From Pseudomonas sp. WJP1 (GTDB taxonomy: Bacteria; Pseudomonadota; Gammaproteobacteria; Pseudomonadales; Pseudomonadaceae), in NCBI RefSeq assembly GCF_028471945.1, contig NZ_CP110128.1, positions 422,501 to 486,500 on the forward strand: 64,000 nucleotides of DNA, read 5' to 3'. The number at the start of each line of letters is the position of its first letter. The first letter of the stretch is position 1. The notes below the pieces were generated by a model that made no database searches, had not been told where the DNA came from, and saw only the letters and a program-made list of their open reading frames with translations. The translations under genes were made by a program, and so were the position numbers. Shown piece after piece: positions 1-8,087 of this stretch.

Positions 1-863
1 GACAGGTACACCACGGAAAGCAGCCCTACAAAGACCTGATCCATGTGATAAGGCTCGGCCAGCAAGCGGTAGCCGATGTAGTTGAACAAGGTGACGAACG
101 CCCCCATCAGCACGAAGGCTTCGAGAAACAGCAGCGGCAGGCCGGCGTCGCGAAAGTGCATGGTGAACCCGTCGACCAGGCTGCGCGGGTGCAGCGAGCG
201 GGGGCGGAAGTTGCGCGACTCAGGGAGGATTTTCCAGAACACCGCTGCCGCAATCAGCGCCAGGCCGCCGATCACCAGCATTGCCGTGTGCCAGCTGACG
301 AAGTCGATCAAGACGCCGGTGATAAGCCGCCCGCTCATGCCGCCGATGGCGTTGCCGCCAATGTACAAGCCCATGGCGAGGCCGATGTGCTGTGGGTGAA
401 TCTCTTCGCTCAGGTAGGTCATCGCAACCGCCGCCAGGCCGCTCAACGACAATCCAATCAGCGCGCGCATCGCCAGCACGCCATGCCAGCTCGGCATCAT
501 CGCGCTGGCCATGGTGCACAGTGCGGCGGCGAACAGCGCCGCCACCATCACCGGTTTACGCCCGACCCTGTCGGAGATCGGGCCGGTGATCAGCAGGCCG
601 ATGGCAAGCATGCCCGTGGCTACTGACAGGATCAGGCTGCTCTGTGCCGCGTTGATGGAATATTCGTGGGACAGCAACGGCATCATCGGTTGCACGCAGT
701 AGAGCAGGGCGAACGTCGCGAAGCCGCCGCAGAACAGCGCCAGCACGGTGCGCATGAAGGCTGGCGTGCCTTTTTCGATGTAGATCTCTTTCAGCTCGAC
801 AGCCACATCGTCCAGTGCGGCGGGAGGAATTTCATGGGTAAGTGGAGCGACAGCAGTTTTCAC
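1..863 (-). CDS. MFS transporter, YnfM-like drug/sugar efflux family (3' end outside window)
   Basis: This is the N-terminal part (about 287 residues) of an inner-membrane major facilitator transporter; the C-terminus lies beyond base 1. The reading frame opens with a GTG at 863 preceded by GAGG at a normal distance. It shows a cytoplasmic leader of about 35 residues and a first membrane segment around MRTVLALFCGGFATFALLY. The MFS loop motif DRVGRKPV follows transmembrane helix 2, and several more hydrophobic helices come after it. The leader plus the early GPISDRVGRKP motif resembles the YnfM/arabinose-efflux subgroup. Substrate cannot be told. It is divergent from the LysR gene at 983, which is the usual arrangement for a regulator and its target exporter. 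Confidence 0.85.
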   Translation of the reverse strand, partial: MKTAVAPLTHEIPPAALDDVAVELKEIYIEKGTPAFMRTVLALFCGGFATFALLYCVQPMMPLLSHEYSINAAQSSLILSVATGMLAIGLLITGPISDRVGRKPVMVAALFAAALCTMASAMMPSWHGVLAMRALIGLSLSGLAAVAMTYLSEEIHPQHIGLAMGLYIGGNAIGGMSGRLITGVLIDFVSWHTAMLVIGGLALIAAAVFWKILPESRNFRPRSLHPRSLVDGFTMHFRDAGLPLLFLEAFVLMGAFVTLFNYIGYRLLAEPYHMDQVFVGLLSVVYL

Positions 864-982
864 GGTGGACCTCGGAGGAGCGCAGCCGGTCAGGCAATGA
901 AAAAAGCATATAGCTGGCTAATGATTCAATCCAATATATTGTTCGACCTGTTTGATAGCTTTAACGACCTAATGGGGTTTTC
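864..982. promoter_or_regulatory. Divergent MFS/lysR control region
   Basis: This 119-base gap separates the two divergent starts and must hold both promoters. It is clearly AT-richer than its surroundings. It contains a perfect 10-base palindrome CAATATATTG at 932-941, a plausible part of a LysR-type binding site. The operator assignment is inference. Confidence 0.5.
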
Positions 983-1885
983 ATGGAATTGCGTCATCTG
1001 CGCTACTTCATCGCCGTCGCCGAAGAACTGCATTTCGGCCGCGCCGCACAGGTGCTGGGCATCTCCCAGCCACCGCTGAGCCAGCAGATCCAGGCGCTGG
1101 AACAGGAGGTCGGCGCGCGCTTGTTCGAGCGTACCAATCGTCGGGTCGAGCTGAGCGAGGCCGGTCGACTGTTCCTGGAAGAGGCGCGCCTGGTGCTGGC
1201 GCAGGTCGACAAGGCGGCGGATGTCGCGCGGCGGGCGCAGTTGGGCGAACTGGGAGAGCTGAAAATCGGTTTCACCTCGTCGGCGCCGTTCAACTCAACG
1301 ATTCCCCAGGCGATTTTTTCGTTTCGCCAGCGTTTTCCGGCGGTGCATTTGAACCTGCGGGAAATGAGTAGCACCCAGGTCGCCGATGCGCTGGTAGATG
1401 AGTCGATCGAGGTCGGGATCATGCGGCCGCTGGGGCTGCCCGACTCGCTAAGCGTGGTCGAACTGATGCGCGAGCCCTTGGTCGCGGTGCTCAGCTCAAA
1501 GCATCCGCTGGTGAAGGACAGTGAAGAGGGATTGTTCCTGTCAGCGTTGGCCCTCGAGCCCTTTGTATTCTTCCCGCGCAGCTACGGCAGTGGCCTGTAC
1601 GCGCAATTACTCAGCTTGGCCCGAGACGCCGGCTTCAGCCCGCACTTCGCCCAGGAGGCCGGCGAGGCGATGACCATTATCGGTTTGGTGGCCGCAGGGC
1701 TGGGTGTGTCGGTGCTGCCGGCGTCTTATCAGCGGATGCGCATTGACGGCGTGGTCTATCGACCGCTGCTCGATCCGGCGGCGGTGTCGGCGGTGTGGCT
1801 AGTGCAGCGCAAGGACCAGAAGTCGCCGATGGCCAGGGCGTTTGTGGAGTTGTTGACGCGAAAAGTAGAGCCTCTTCTACCCTGA
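983..1885 (+). CDS. LysR family transcriptional regulator
   Basis: A 300-residue LysR regulator of normal family length. The first 60 residues form the winged helix-turn-helix: MELRHLRYFIAVAEELHFGRAA, then SQPPLSQQIQALEQEVGARLFER, the classical LysR signature. Residues from about 90 onward form the periplasmic-binding-like effector domain, with the typical stretch LKIGFTSSAPF at its start and a GLVAAGLGVSVLPAS element near residue 240. The ATG at 983 matches the standard LysR N-terminus. It is transcribed away from the MFS gene and probably controls it. The inducer is unknown. The HLRYFIAVAEELHFGRAA opening is common in regulators of aromatic-compound genes, but that does not fix the ligand. 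Confidence 0.92.
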   Translation: MELRHLRYFIAVAEELHFGRAAQVLGISQPPLSQQIQALEQEVGARLFERTNRRVELSEAGRLFLEEARLVLAQVDKAADVARRAQLGELGELKIGFTSSAPFNSTIPQAIFSFRQRFPAVHLNLREMSSTQVADALVDESIEVGIMRPLGLPDSLSVVELMREPLVAVLSSKHPLVKDSEEGLFLSALALEPFVFFPRSYGSGLYAQLLSLARDAGFSPHFAQEAGEAMTIIGLVAAGLGVSVLPASYQRMRIDGVVYRPLLDPAAVSAVWLVQRKDQKSPMARAFVELLTRKVEPLLP

Positions 1886-1945
1886 TTGTTTTGCAGTTAA
1901 TTGAGGCTGCCGAACATCGACTCTTTAGAATTCCTGGTTGAGTGG

Positions 1946-1965
1946 GTGTAGCTCAGGGGCTACAC
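1946..1965 (+). promoter_or_regulatory. Inverted repeat before the toxin start, candidate TA autoregulatory operator
   Basis: GTGTAGC, six bases, GCTACAC form a perfect 7-base inverted repeat that ends 7 bases before the toxin ATG. Type II antitoxins commonly repress their own operon from such repeats. No clear Shine-Dalgarno is visible here, so the same hairpin could also affect translation of the toxin. Confidence 0.5.
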
Positions 1966-1972
1966 TCGGCGC

Positions 1973-2278
1973 ATGACGGAGATTCTTCGAAGTTCGACAT
2001 TCTCCGGCTGGCTATTGAAGCTGGCCGATAGCCGCGCCAGGATGCGTATTCAGGTGCGAATTGACCGCATGGCCGATGGAAATTTTGGTGATGTCAAAGC
2101 CATCGGAGAAGGGTTGAGTGAAGCACGTATCGACTATGGTCCCGGTTATCGGGTCTATTTCATGCAGCAAGGCAGCCAGTTGGTCATCCTCCTTTGTGGT
2201 GGAGACAAAAGCAGCCAAACCCGCGACATCAAACAAGCCAGGCTCATTGCGAAATCCTGGCAGGAGCAAAACCCATGA
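1973..2278 (+). CDS. Type II toxin, RelE/HigB-like addiction module killer protein
   Basis: A 101-residue basic protein of the RelE/ParE superfamily, most like the 'putative addiction module killer protein' subgroup. Characteristic stretches are the early helix LADSRARMRIQVRIDRM, the middle element GLSEARIDYGPGYRVYF and the C-terminal VILLCGGDKSSQTRDIKQA. Proteins of this fold usually cleave mRNA on the ribosome. It lies first in a two-gene operon: its stop TGA overlaps the antitoxin ATG (ATGA). The toxin-first order is typical of HigBA-like modules. It appears intact, with no frameshift or missing end. It is preceded by an inverted repeat that may be the antitoxin operator. Confidence 0.87.
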   Translation: MTEILRSSTFSGWLLKLADSRARMRIQVRIDRMADGNFGDVKAIGEGLSEARIDYGPGYRVYFMQQGSQLVILLCGGDKSSQTRDIKQARLIAKSWQEQNP

Positions 2279-2562
2279 CCGAACAATTCACTCGCTGGGA
2301 CTCTGCCGAGTACCTCAAGACCGAAGAGGACATGGCAAATTATCTGGACGCTTGCATGGAGGAAGCGGGAGATGATCCAGCATTCATCGCCAAAGCTCTC
2401 GGGACCATTGCACGTGCTCGCGGCATGACCCAGGTCGCGCGGGATGCGGGGCTGTCTCGGGAAAGTCTCTACCGCGCATTGTCAGGTGAAGGGAATCCGG
2501 AGTTCGGGACCATCCTGAAGGTCGTTAAGGCGTTAGGCTTGAAATTACACGCCAGCACCTGA
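2275..2562 (+). CDS. Antitoxin of the RelE/HigB-like module, HTH DNA-binding
   Basis: A 95-residue antitoxin translationally coupled to the toxin by an ATGA overlap. The first 45 residues are acidic (DSAEYLKTEEDMANYLDAC, EEAGDDPAF) and are the likely toxin-neutralising arm. The second half is an XRE-type helix-turn-helix: ARGMTQVARDAGLSRESLYRALS followed by NPEFGTILKVVKALGLKL. This matches the 'addiction module antidote protein' family. It is expected to bind the toxin and repress the operon, possibly at the repeat at 1946-1965. The upstream ATG of a longer frame at 2194 lies inside the toxin gene and was not used. Confidence 0.87.
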   Translation: MTEQFTRWDSAEYLKTEEDMANYLDACMEEAGDDPAFIAKALGTIARARGMTQVARDAGLSRESLYRALSGEGNPEFGTILKVVKALGLKLHAST

Positions 2563-2673
2563 AATACTGGCAACGTTCCCGAAAGGGGCTTGTGAGACTC
2601 TGCGGATCCTGGGCAACCAGTCATCACAGAGCCAGGCAGGTATAGGGCGATGACAAGCCGACCTGTTTGTGAA

Positions 2674-2695
2674 GGGGCGCCGAAAGGCGCCCTTT
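2674..2695. terminator. Stem-loop between convergent TA module and APE operon
   Basis: GGGGCGCC, loop GAAA, GGCGCCC followed by TTTGTCGTTGT. The stem is very stable with a GNRA-type tetraloop. It lies between the end of the antitoxin and the end of the APE operon, so it may end transcription from both sides. The T-run is short, which makes it an imperfect intrinsic terminator. Confidence 0.6.
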
Positions 2696-2708
2696 GTCGT
2701 TGTGCGCC

Positions 2709-3935
2709 TTACGACCAGCGCTTGAAAATCAGCGACGTATTCACCCCGCCAAACGCAAAGTTGTTGTTCATCACATACTGGTTGCTCATCTGCCGAAACT
2801 CGCCACGCAGGTAGTCCAGCTTGCCGCAATGCGGGTCGACTTCGTCGAGGTTGAGGGTATGGGCGTACAGGTCGCTGTTCATCATTTCGATGCTGAACCA
2901 GGACTCCAGCGCGCCACAGGCGCCAAGGGTGTGGCCGAGGAAGCTCTTTTGCGAACTGATCGGCATGTGTTGGCCGAACAGGCTGCTGGTGGCCAGGGTT
3001 TCGGCGATGTCGCCCTGTTCGGTGGCCGTGCCGTGGCCGTTGACGTAGCCGATGTCGGCAGGGCTCAAGCCCGCGTCTTCCAGGGCCAGCTCCATGGCCC
3101 GGCGCATGGTGACTTGTTCCGGGCGGGTGGTGTGCTGGCCGTCGGCATTGCTGCCGAAACCGACGAGTTCGGCGTGAATACGGGCGCCCCGCGCCAGGGC
3201 GTGTTCCAGTTCTTCGAGCACCAGCATGCCGCCGCCTTCACCGATCACCAGGCCGTCGCGCCCTTTGTCGTAGGGGCGCGGGGTGGTGTGCGGGGCGTTG
3301 TTTTTCAGACTGGTGGCGTAGAGCGCGTCGAACACCATGGCTTCGGTCGGGCACAGTTCCTCGGCGCCGCCAGCGAGCATCAGCGGCAGACGGCCGAACT
3401 TGATGGCTTCGTAGGCATAGCCGATGCCCTGGCTGCCGCTGGTGCAGGCGCTGGAGGTGGGGATCAGGCGGCCGGTGAGGCCGAAGAAGATGCTGATGTT
3501 GGCCGCCGTGGTGTGCGGCATCATGCGCACGTAGGAATTGGCGTTCAGGCCTTCGGCCACCGAGTTGAGCAGCATGTTGCCGAACGCCTTGATCTCGTCG
3601 GTGCTGCCGGTGGACGAGCCGCAGGCAACGCCCATGCGCCCGTCCTTGATCGATTCGTCGCCGAGCAATCCGGCGTCGGCCAGCGCCTGTTCCGCCGCGC
3701 CGACGGCCAAGCGTGAGACGCGGCCCATGCTGCGCAGTTGTTTGCGCGTCCAGTGGCCCGGCACCTTGAAGTCATCGATGGGCCCGGCCAGGCGCGTATT
3801 GAGTTCGGTGAAGCGGTCCCATTCGTCCATGCGGCGGATGCCGCTGCGGTTGGCCGCGAAATGGCCGGCGATGGTTGCCCAATCGCTGCCCAGCGAGGTG
3901 ATGCCGGCCATGCCGGTGACGACGACGCGCTTCAT
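2709..3935 (-). CDS. apeR: Beta-ketoacyl-ACP synthase, APE cluster (ApeR-type)
   Basis: A 408-residue elongating ketosynthase of the FabF/KAS II fold and the last gene of the aryl polyene operon. The catalytic triad is visible: Cys164 in SSACTSGSQG, His301 in NGHGTATEQGD and His335 in FLGHTLGACGA. ATG at 3935 is chosen because it overlaps the stop of the ketoreductase (TGATG) and has GGAGG nine bases upstream; an in-frame GTG two codons earlier would sit too close to that site. It should condense malonyl-ACP onto the growing polyene chain. The order ketosynthase-dehydratase-ketoreductase-ketosynthase matches apeO-P-Q-R of described APE clusters. Confidence 0.9.
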   Translation of the reverse strand: MKRVVVTGMAGITSLGSDWATIAGHFAANRSGIRRMDEWDRFTELNTRLAGPIDDFKVPGHWTRKQLRSMGRVSRLAVGAAEQALADAGLLGDESIKDGRMGVACGSSTGSTDEIKAFGNMLLNSVAEGLNANSYVRMMPHTTAANISIFFGLTGRLIPTSSACTSGSQGIGYAYEAIKFGRLPLMLAGGAEELCPTEAMVFDALYATSLKNNAPHTTPRPYDKGRDGLVIGEGGGMLVLEELEHALARGARIHAELVGFGSNADGQHTTRPEQVTMRRAMELALEDAGLSPADIGYVNGHGTATEQGDIAETLATSSLFGQHMPISSQKSFLGHTLGACGALESWFSIEMMNSDLYAHTLNLDEVDPHCGKLDYLRGEFRQMSNQYVMNNNFAFGGVNTSLIFKRWS

Positions 3936-4663
3936 CAGCACAGGCCTCCATTGACGGCCAGAACCTGCCGGGTGATGTACGAGGCTTCCGCCGACATCAG
4001 GAAATTCACCGCGCCGGCCACCTCTTCAGGGGTGCCCATGCGCTGTGCGGGGATCATCTTCATCATTTCTTCCACCGGCACGTTTTCATCGAGCATGGCT
4101 GTGTCGATCAGGCCGGGTGCGACACAGTTGACGGTGATCTTGCGCTTGCCCAGTTCGATCGCCAACGCCTTCGCCGCACCGATCAATCCGGCCTTCGAGG
4201 CGCTGTAGTTGACCTGGCCGCGATTACCGATCAAGCCGGACACCGAAGTGATGCAAACAATCCTCCCGGCGGCGCGCCGACGGATCATCGGCATCATCAC
4301 CGGGTGCAGCACGTTGTAGAAACCGTCGAGGTTGGTGCGCATCACCACATCCCAATCATCCTCGCTCAGCGCCGGAAAAGCACCGTCACGCGTCAGCCCG
4401 GCGTTGAGCACCACGCCGTAATAGGCGCCATGGGTTTCGACGTCGGCCTCAAGAATGGCTTTGCAGCCGGCGCGGTCGGACACGTCGAATTGCAGGATGC
4501 GCGCCGTGCGACCCAGGGCCTCGATCTCGACTTGCACGGCTTGGGCATCCGCCAGGCCACTGCGGCAATGCAGCACGATGTCATGCCCGGCCTGGGCCAG
4601 GCGCAGGGCGATGGCGCGGCCGATGCCACGGCTGGAACCGGTGACCAGTACGAATTCAGTCAT
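3935..4663 (-). CDS. apeQ: 3-ketoacyl-ACP reductase (FabG-like SDR), APE cluster
   Basis: A 242-residue short-chain dehydrogenase. It has the NADPH-binding TGSSRGIG at residues 8-15, NAG at 87-89, and catalytic Ser140, Tyr153 and Lys157 (YSASK). The C-terminal AVNGG is typical of FabG. It reduces the beta-keto group made by the cluster ketosynthases, before dehydration to the conjugated double bond. It overlaps the dehydratase upstream by 4 bases and the ketosynthase downstream by one, indicating translational coupling. Being inside the polyene operon argues against it being the housekeeping fabG. Confidence 0.9.
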   Translation of the reverse strand: MTEFVLVTGSSRGIGRAIALRLAQAGHDIVLHCRSGLADAQAVQVEIEALGRTARILQFDVSDRAGCKAILEADVETHGAYYGVVLNAGLTRDGAFPALSEDDWDVVMRTNLDGFYNVLHPVMMPMIRRRAAGRIVCITSVSGLIGNRGQVNYSASKAGLIGAAKALAIELGKRKITVNCVAPGLIDTAMLDENVPVEEMMKMIPAQRMGTPEEVAGAVNFLMSAEASYITRQVLAVNGGLC

Positions 4664-5121
4664 GACTGGACTCCTTCGGATTCATGAAGATATTGAGCCG
4701 CCTGGGGCGGGCGATACACGTTCAGGCGGGCGCTGGCGTGAATGCCGGGTGCGTTGATGTGGCACTCGAACACGCCCATACCGTTTTCATCTTCCAGCGA
4801 GCGGATGCCATGCAGGGTCAGCTCGGTGCCGGCGGGAAAACGGTCGACGTTGCATTCGAACTTGCGAGACCCGAGCAAAAAGCCCAGCTCCACGGCATCG
4901 CCACGCTGGCGCGCCTGGCAACCGGCGAAGGCCGCGACGCTCTGGGCCATCAGTTCAATCCCGACCCAGGCCGGCAGGCTGCCGTCGTCGAGGTTGAACA
5001 GCCCGTCGGGCTTGACCCTGAGGCGGGTGTGAATCTGTTCCTCATCGAATGCCAGGATCTCGTCGATGAGAATCATGTCGCCAGCATGGGGCAGCAGTTC
5101 GGCGAGCGGCCAGTCAATCAT
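4660..5121 (-). CDS. apeP: Hot-dog 3-hydroxyacyl-ACP dehydratase, APE cluster (ApeP-type)
   Basis: A 153-residue single hot-dog protein. It shows the FabA/FabZ-like opening LLPHAGDMILIDEIL and the helix AWVGIELMAQSVAAFAG, whose His and Glu correspond to the dehydratase active-site pair. The ATG at 5121 overlaps the ketosynthase stop by 4 bases (ATGA) and gives the expected length; a longer frame from 5268 runs back into the ketosynthase gene and was rejected. Together with the ketoreductase it would create each trans double bond of the polyene. A second dehydratase domain is fused to the AMP-ligase at 15863-17542, so the cluster carries two dehydratases, as in described APE systems. Confidence 0.85.
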   Translation of the reverse strand: MIDWPLAELLPHAGDMILIDEILAFDEEQIHTRLRVKPDGLFNLDDGSLPAWVGIELMAQSVAAFAGCQARQRGDAVELGFLLGSRKFECNVDRFPAGTELTLHGIRSLEDENGMGVFECHINAPGIHASARLNVYRPPQAAQYLHESEGVQS

Positions 5122-6314
5122 GGGGCGTCTCCGATAATCAGGCTGACGTTGTTGCCACCGAAGGCGAAGGAATTGCTCATCAGGTAGCGAGGTCCAGTGG
5201 ACGCCAGGCGATCGGCGGGAGTCACCCATTTCAGGGCGGGCAGTTCGGGATCGGCTTGGCCGTCCCATACATGTGGCGCCAGGCTGTGTTCGCGGTTGTC
5301 GTCACTCAGGCTCAACCAGCAGAACGCGGCTTCCAGCGCGCCGGCCGCGCCAAGGGTATGACCGGTCATGGGCTTGGTCGAAGAACAGGGGACGCCGGCC
5401 GGGAACAAGGCCGCCACCGCGTGGCTTTCCATGGCGTCGTTGTGCGGGGTGGCGGTGCCATGCAGGTTCAGGTAGGCGATCTGCCCGGGTTGCAGGCCGG
5501 CCCGGCTCAACGCCTTGCGCATTGCCTGTTGGGCGCCGCGGCCGGTGGGTTCCGGCGCGGAAATGTGGTGCGCATCGGAACTGGCGCCACTGCCCAGCAG
5601 GGCAATCGGCTGGCTGTCGCCAGGCTGTTTGCTCATCAGGAACAGCACGGCCGCTTCGCCGATATTGATGCCGTTGCGGTTCACCGAAAACGGATTGCAG
5701 CGTTGCCCAGACACCGCTTCGAGTGCCGAGAAGCCGTTGAGGGTCAACTTGCACAGGGTGTCGACACCCCCGCACAGCACCACGTCGCACACGCCCAGGT
5801 CGAGCAGGCGCTGGGCACTCATCAACGCGCGTGCGCTGGAGGTGCAGGCGGTGGAAATCACGTAGGCCGGGCCGCTCAATTGCAGCCAGTCGGCGAGAAA
5901 ATTCGCCGGTGCACCGAGTTCCTGTTGCTGGTAGTCGTACTCGTCCGGGAATTGTTGTTCGCGCACGTAACGGGCCAGGCCCTGGCTGGCTTCCTCGATG
6001 CCCGAGGTACTGGTGCCCAGCACGATACCGATGCGGTCGCTGCCGAAGGTCTGGATGGCCTGATCGATATCGCCGCGAATTTGCAGCACTGCTTCCATCA
6101 ACAATTGATTGTTGCGGCTGCGTTGGCAGGTCAGCTCCGCGGGAATCGGCACGAGTGCGCCTTGGACCGCACCCACCGGCAATGACCGCTCGGGCACCCA
6201 ACCGGCTTCGCTGCGCATGCCGGAGCAATCGCCGGCGAACAGGTTGCGGGCGACTTCGTTTTTGTCGCGGCCCAGGGCGCAGACGACCCCGAGGGCATTG
6301 AGGTAAGCCGTCAT
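5118..6314 (-). CDS. apeO: Beta-ketoacyl-ACP synthase, APE cluster (ApeO-type)
   Basis: A 398-residue ketosynthase with a complete active site: Cys157 (STACTSSA), His285 (NLHGTATPHND) and His319 (MTGHTLGAAGA), plus the C-terminal SNSFAFGGNN motif. It diverges clearly from ApeR at 2709, so the two are not recent duplicates. In studied APE systems ApeO works as a heterodimer with the chain-length-factor-like ApeC; a candidate ApeC is encoded at 19371. The ATG at 6314 overlaps the preceding lipoprotein stop by 4 bases, and the stop overlaps the dehydratase start by 4 bases. Confidence 0.9.
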   Translation of the reverse strand: MTAYLNALGVVCALGRDKNEVARNLFAGDCSGMRSEAGWVPERSLPVGAVQGALVPIPAELTCQRSRNNQLLMEAVLQIRGDIDQAIQTFGSDRIGIVLGTSTSGIEEASQGLARYVREQQFPDEYDYQQQELGAPANFLADWLQLSGPAYVISTACTSSARALMSAQRLLDLGVCDVVLCGGVDTLCKLTLNGFSALEAVSGQRCNPFSVNRNGINIGEAAVLFLMSKQPGDSQPIALLGSGASSDAHHISAPEPTGRGAQQAMRKALSRAGLQPGQIAYLNLHGTATPHNDAMESHAVAALFPAGVPCSSTKPMTGHTLGAAGALEAAFCWLSLSDDNREHSLAPHVWDGQADPELPALKWVTPADRLASTGPRYLMSNSFAFGGNNVSLIIGDAP

Positions 6315-6793
6315 GGTGCGTCACCGCTCAGGGGCGTGATTTGATATTTCGGGCCTTTGGGCAAATTCAATTCGAAGCTCAATGGTTGTGAGTAACGGAC
6401 GTCCCAGCGCGCCGGCAGTGAGCGTTGTGCCCCGTGTTGCCACGCCTGCGGATAGTTGCCAGGCAGTTCATCCCTGGGGGTCAGTGCAAACAGCAACGCG
6501 GCGAACAGCTCCCGGGCTTCCGGGTTGGGCGGCAACAGGCCATCGGCGTGCCAATGGCCATCGATCAGCTTCTGACGGGCTTGGGGAATACCCAGCAAGT
6601 CCATCATCGACCAGCGTATGGCAGGACCTTCACGCTGGATGACCAGCACCCAATCCAGTCGCTGCTGGTCTTGCAGGCGCTGGATGTGCAATTGCAGCGG
6701 CAACGCCACGTTCGGGCTCTGTTCGGGCAGAGGCGCCTGGCTGGCGCAGGCGCTCAGCAACAGGATGCAACCGAGCAGCAGGCATCGAATCAT
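6311..6793 (-). CDS. DUF3261-type outer-membrane lipoprotein of the APE cluster
   Basis: A 160-residue lipoprotein. It starts with a short hydrophobic signal (MIRCLLLGCILLLSACAS) whose lipobox LSAC predicts lipidation of Cys at position 15 or 16; the next residue Ala does not signal inner-membrane retention. The rest contains PLQLHIQRLQDQQRLDWVLVIQ and a C-terminal domain ending PLSFELNLPKGPKYQITPL. It resembles the DUF3261 proteins found in aryl polyene clusters. ATG at 6793 was chosen over GTG at 6802 because AAGGG lies 8 bases before the ATG. With the LolA-like and MMPL proteins it probably helps move or anchor the aryl polyene lipid at the outer membrane. That role is inferred from context. 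Confidence 0.78.
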   Translation of the reverse strand: MIRCLLLGCILLLSACASQAPLPEQSPNVALPLQLHIQRLQDQQRLDWVLVIQREGPAIRWSMMDLLGIPQARQKLIDGHWHADGLLPPNPEARELFAALLFALTPRDELPGNYPQAWQHGAQRSLPARWDVRYSQPLSFELNLPKGPKYQITPLSGDAP

Positions 6794-6839
6794 CTGGCAC
6801 ACCCTTCAACGGGCTTGCACACCGCGTAGCGCTTGTCAG

Positions 6840-8087
6840 TCATGTCACATCCCGTGCACAGAGTTCTGACAACATCCGCAGCCGACGTTTCGGTTCTGCG
6901 ACGAATGGGTTGCGCTCGTCCCAGGCATAACCGGCGAGGATCGAGCTGATCATGCGCCGAATCTCCGCAGTGCCGTCAGGGTAGTAAATCACGTCCTGGA
7001 ACGTCCCGGCGTACCAGCCCTCGACGTAGCAGCGGAACGTATCGACCCCGCGCTTGAGCGGTTCGGCGAACTCACGCTGCCAGTCAACGGCCTCGCCTTG
7101 CAGTTGGCGGTGCAGCACCCCGGCGGCCATGCTCGCCGAGCGCATGGCGATGGTCACGCCGGAGGAAAACACCGGGTCGAGGAATTCCGCCGCATTGCCC
7201 AGCAACGCGAAACCCGGCCCGTGCAGGGTTTTCACATTGGCGGAGTAACCGCCGATGGTGCGGGCTGGCGTGTCCCACACCGCATTCTCCAGCACTCCGG
7301 CCAGGCTTGGGGTCTCGGCAATGAAGCCGCGCAGGCATTCGTCGAGATTGTCGCTGCGGCCCGCGAAGTGTTCCGCCGCGGCCACCACGCCGACCGAGCA
7401 GCGGCCATTGCTGAACGGAATGGTCCAGAACCAGACGTCACGCTGCACAGGATGGGTGGTGATGAGGATCTTGGTGCGATCGAAGTTCGGATGGTCGATA
7501 TGGTCTTCGACATGGGTGAACACCGCCTGGCGTACCGGAAAATTCGACGGTGCTTCAAGGTCGAGCAAGCGCGGGAGGACGCGGCCGTAGCCGCTGGCGT
7601 CGAGCATGAAGTCCGCCTCGATGCGGTACTCGCTGCCGTCCTCGCGTCGTACGCCGAGCAGCGGCCTGGCCCGATCGATATCGACGCTGACGATGGTTTC
7701 GCCATAGCGGATTTCCACGCCTTGCAATGCCGCCTGATCAGCCAGCAGTTTGTCGAAGTCTGCGCGCTGGACCTGGAACGTCGTCGGCTTGCCCTGAGTG
7801 AACGTGTCGCCAAAATCGAAGGTGCTGTAACGCTCGCCCCAGGCAAACGCGGCTCCGGTTTTCAATTGGAAACCTGCGGCGTTGACGGCGTCGAGCATGC
7901 CCGCTTCCTCGACGAAATCCAGGCAGTGGGACAACAGGCTTTCGCCGATGGAAAAGCGCGGAAAATGCTGGCGCTCGATCACCAGTACGTCATGCCCCTT
8001 GCGCTTGAGCAGCGCGGCGGCGATGGCCCCTGAGGGACCCGCGCCGATCACCACGATCTGACGACGTTGCGTTTCAACGATTGGCAT
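6840..8087 (-). CDS. FAD-dependent oxidoreductase, flavin-dependent halogenase-like, APE cluster
   Basis: A 415-residue flavoprotein of the tryptophan-halogenase/geranylgeranyl-reductase superfamily. It has the FAD dinucleotide fold GAGPSG at 15-20 with acidic VIER at the end of the second strand, an IGESLLSH segment, and GNAAEFLDPVFSSGVTIAM near residue 300, typical of halogenases. It also carries the halogenase motif WxWxIP (WFWTIP, 219-224) and a lysine at position 76 in LKTGAAFAWG, near where phenolic halogenases have their catalytic Lys. It could chlorinate, brominate or hydroxylate the aromatic head group. Non-halogenating relatives share parts of these motifs, so activity is uncertain. 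It overlaps the upstream antiporter-like gene by 14 bases. Confidence 0.8.
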   Translation of the reverse strand: MPIVETQRRQIVVIGAGPSGAIAAALLKRKGHDVLVIERQHFPRFSIGESLLSHCLDFVEEAGMLDAVNAAGFQLKTGAAFAWGERYSTFDFGDTFTQGKPTTFQVQRADFDKLLADQAALQGVEIRYGETIVSVDIDRARPLLGVRREDGSEYRIEADFMLDASGYGRVLPRLLDLEAPSNFPVRQAVFTHVEDHIDHPNFDRTKILITTHPVQRDVWFWTIPFSNGRCSVGVVAAAEHFAGRSDNLDECLRGFIAETPSLAGVLENAVWDTPARTIGGYSANVKTLHGPGFALLGNAAEFLDPVFSSGVTIAMRSASMAAGVLHRQLQGEAVDWQREFAEPLKRGVDTFRCYVEGWYAGTFQDVIYYPDGTAEIRRMISSILAGYAWDERNPFVAEPKRRLRMLSELCARDVT

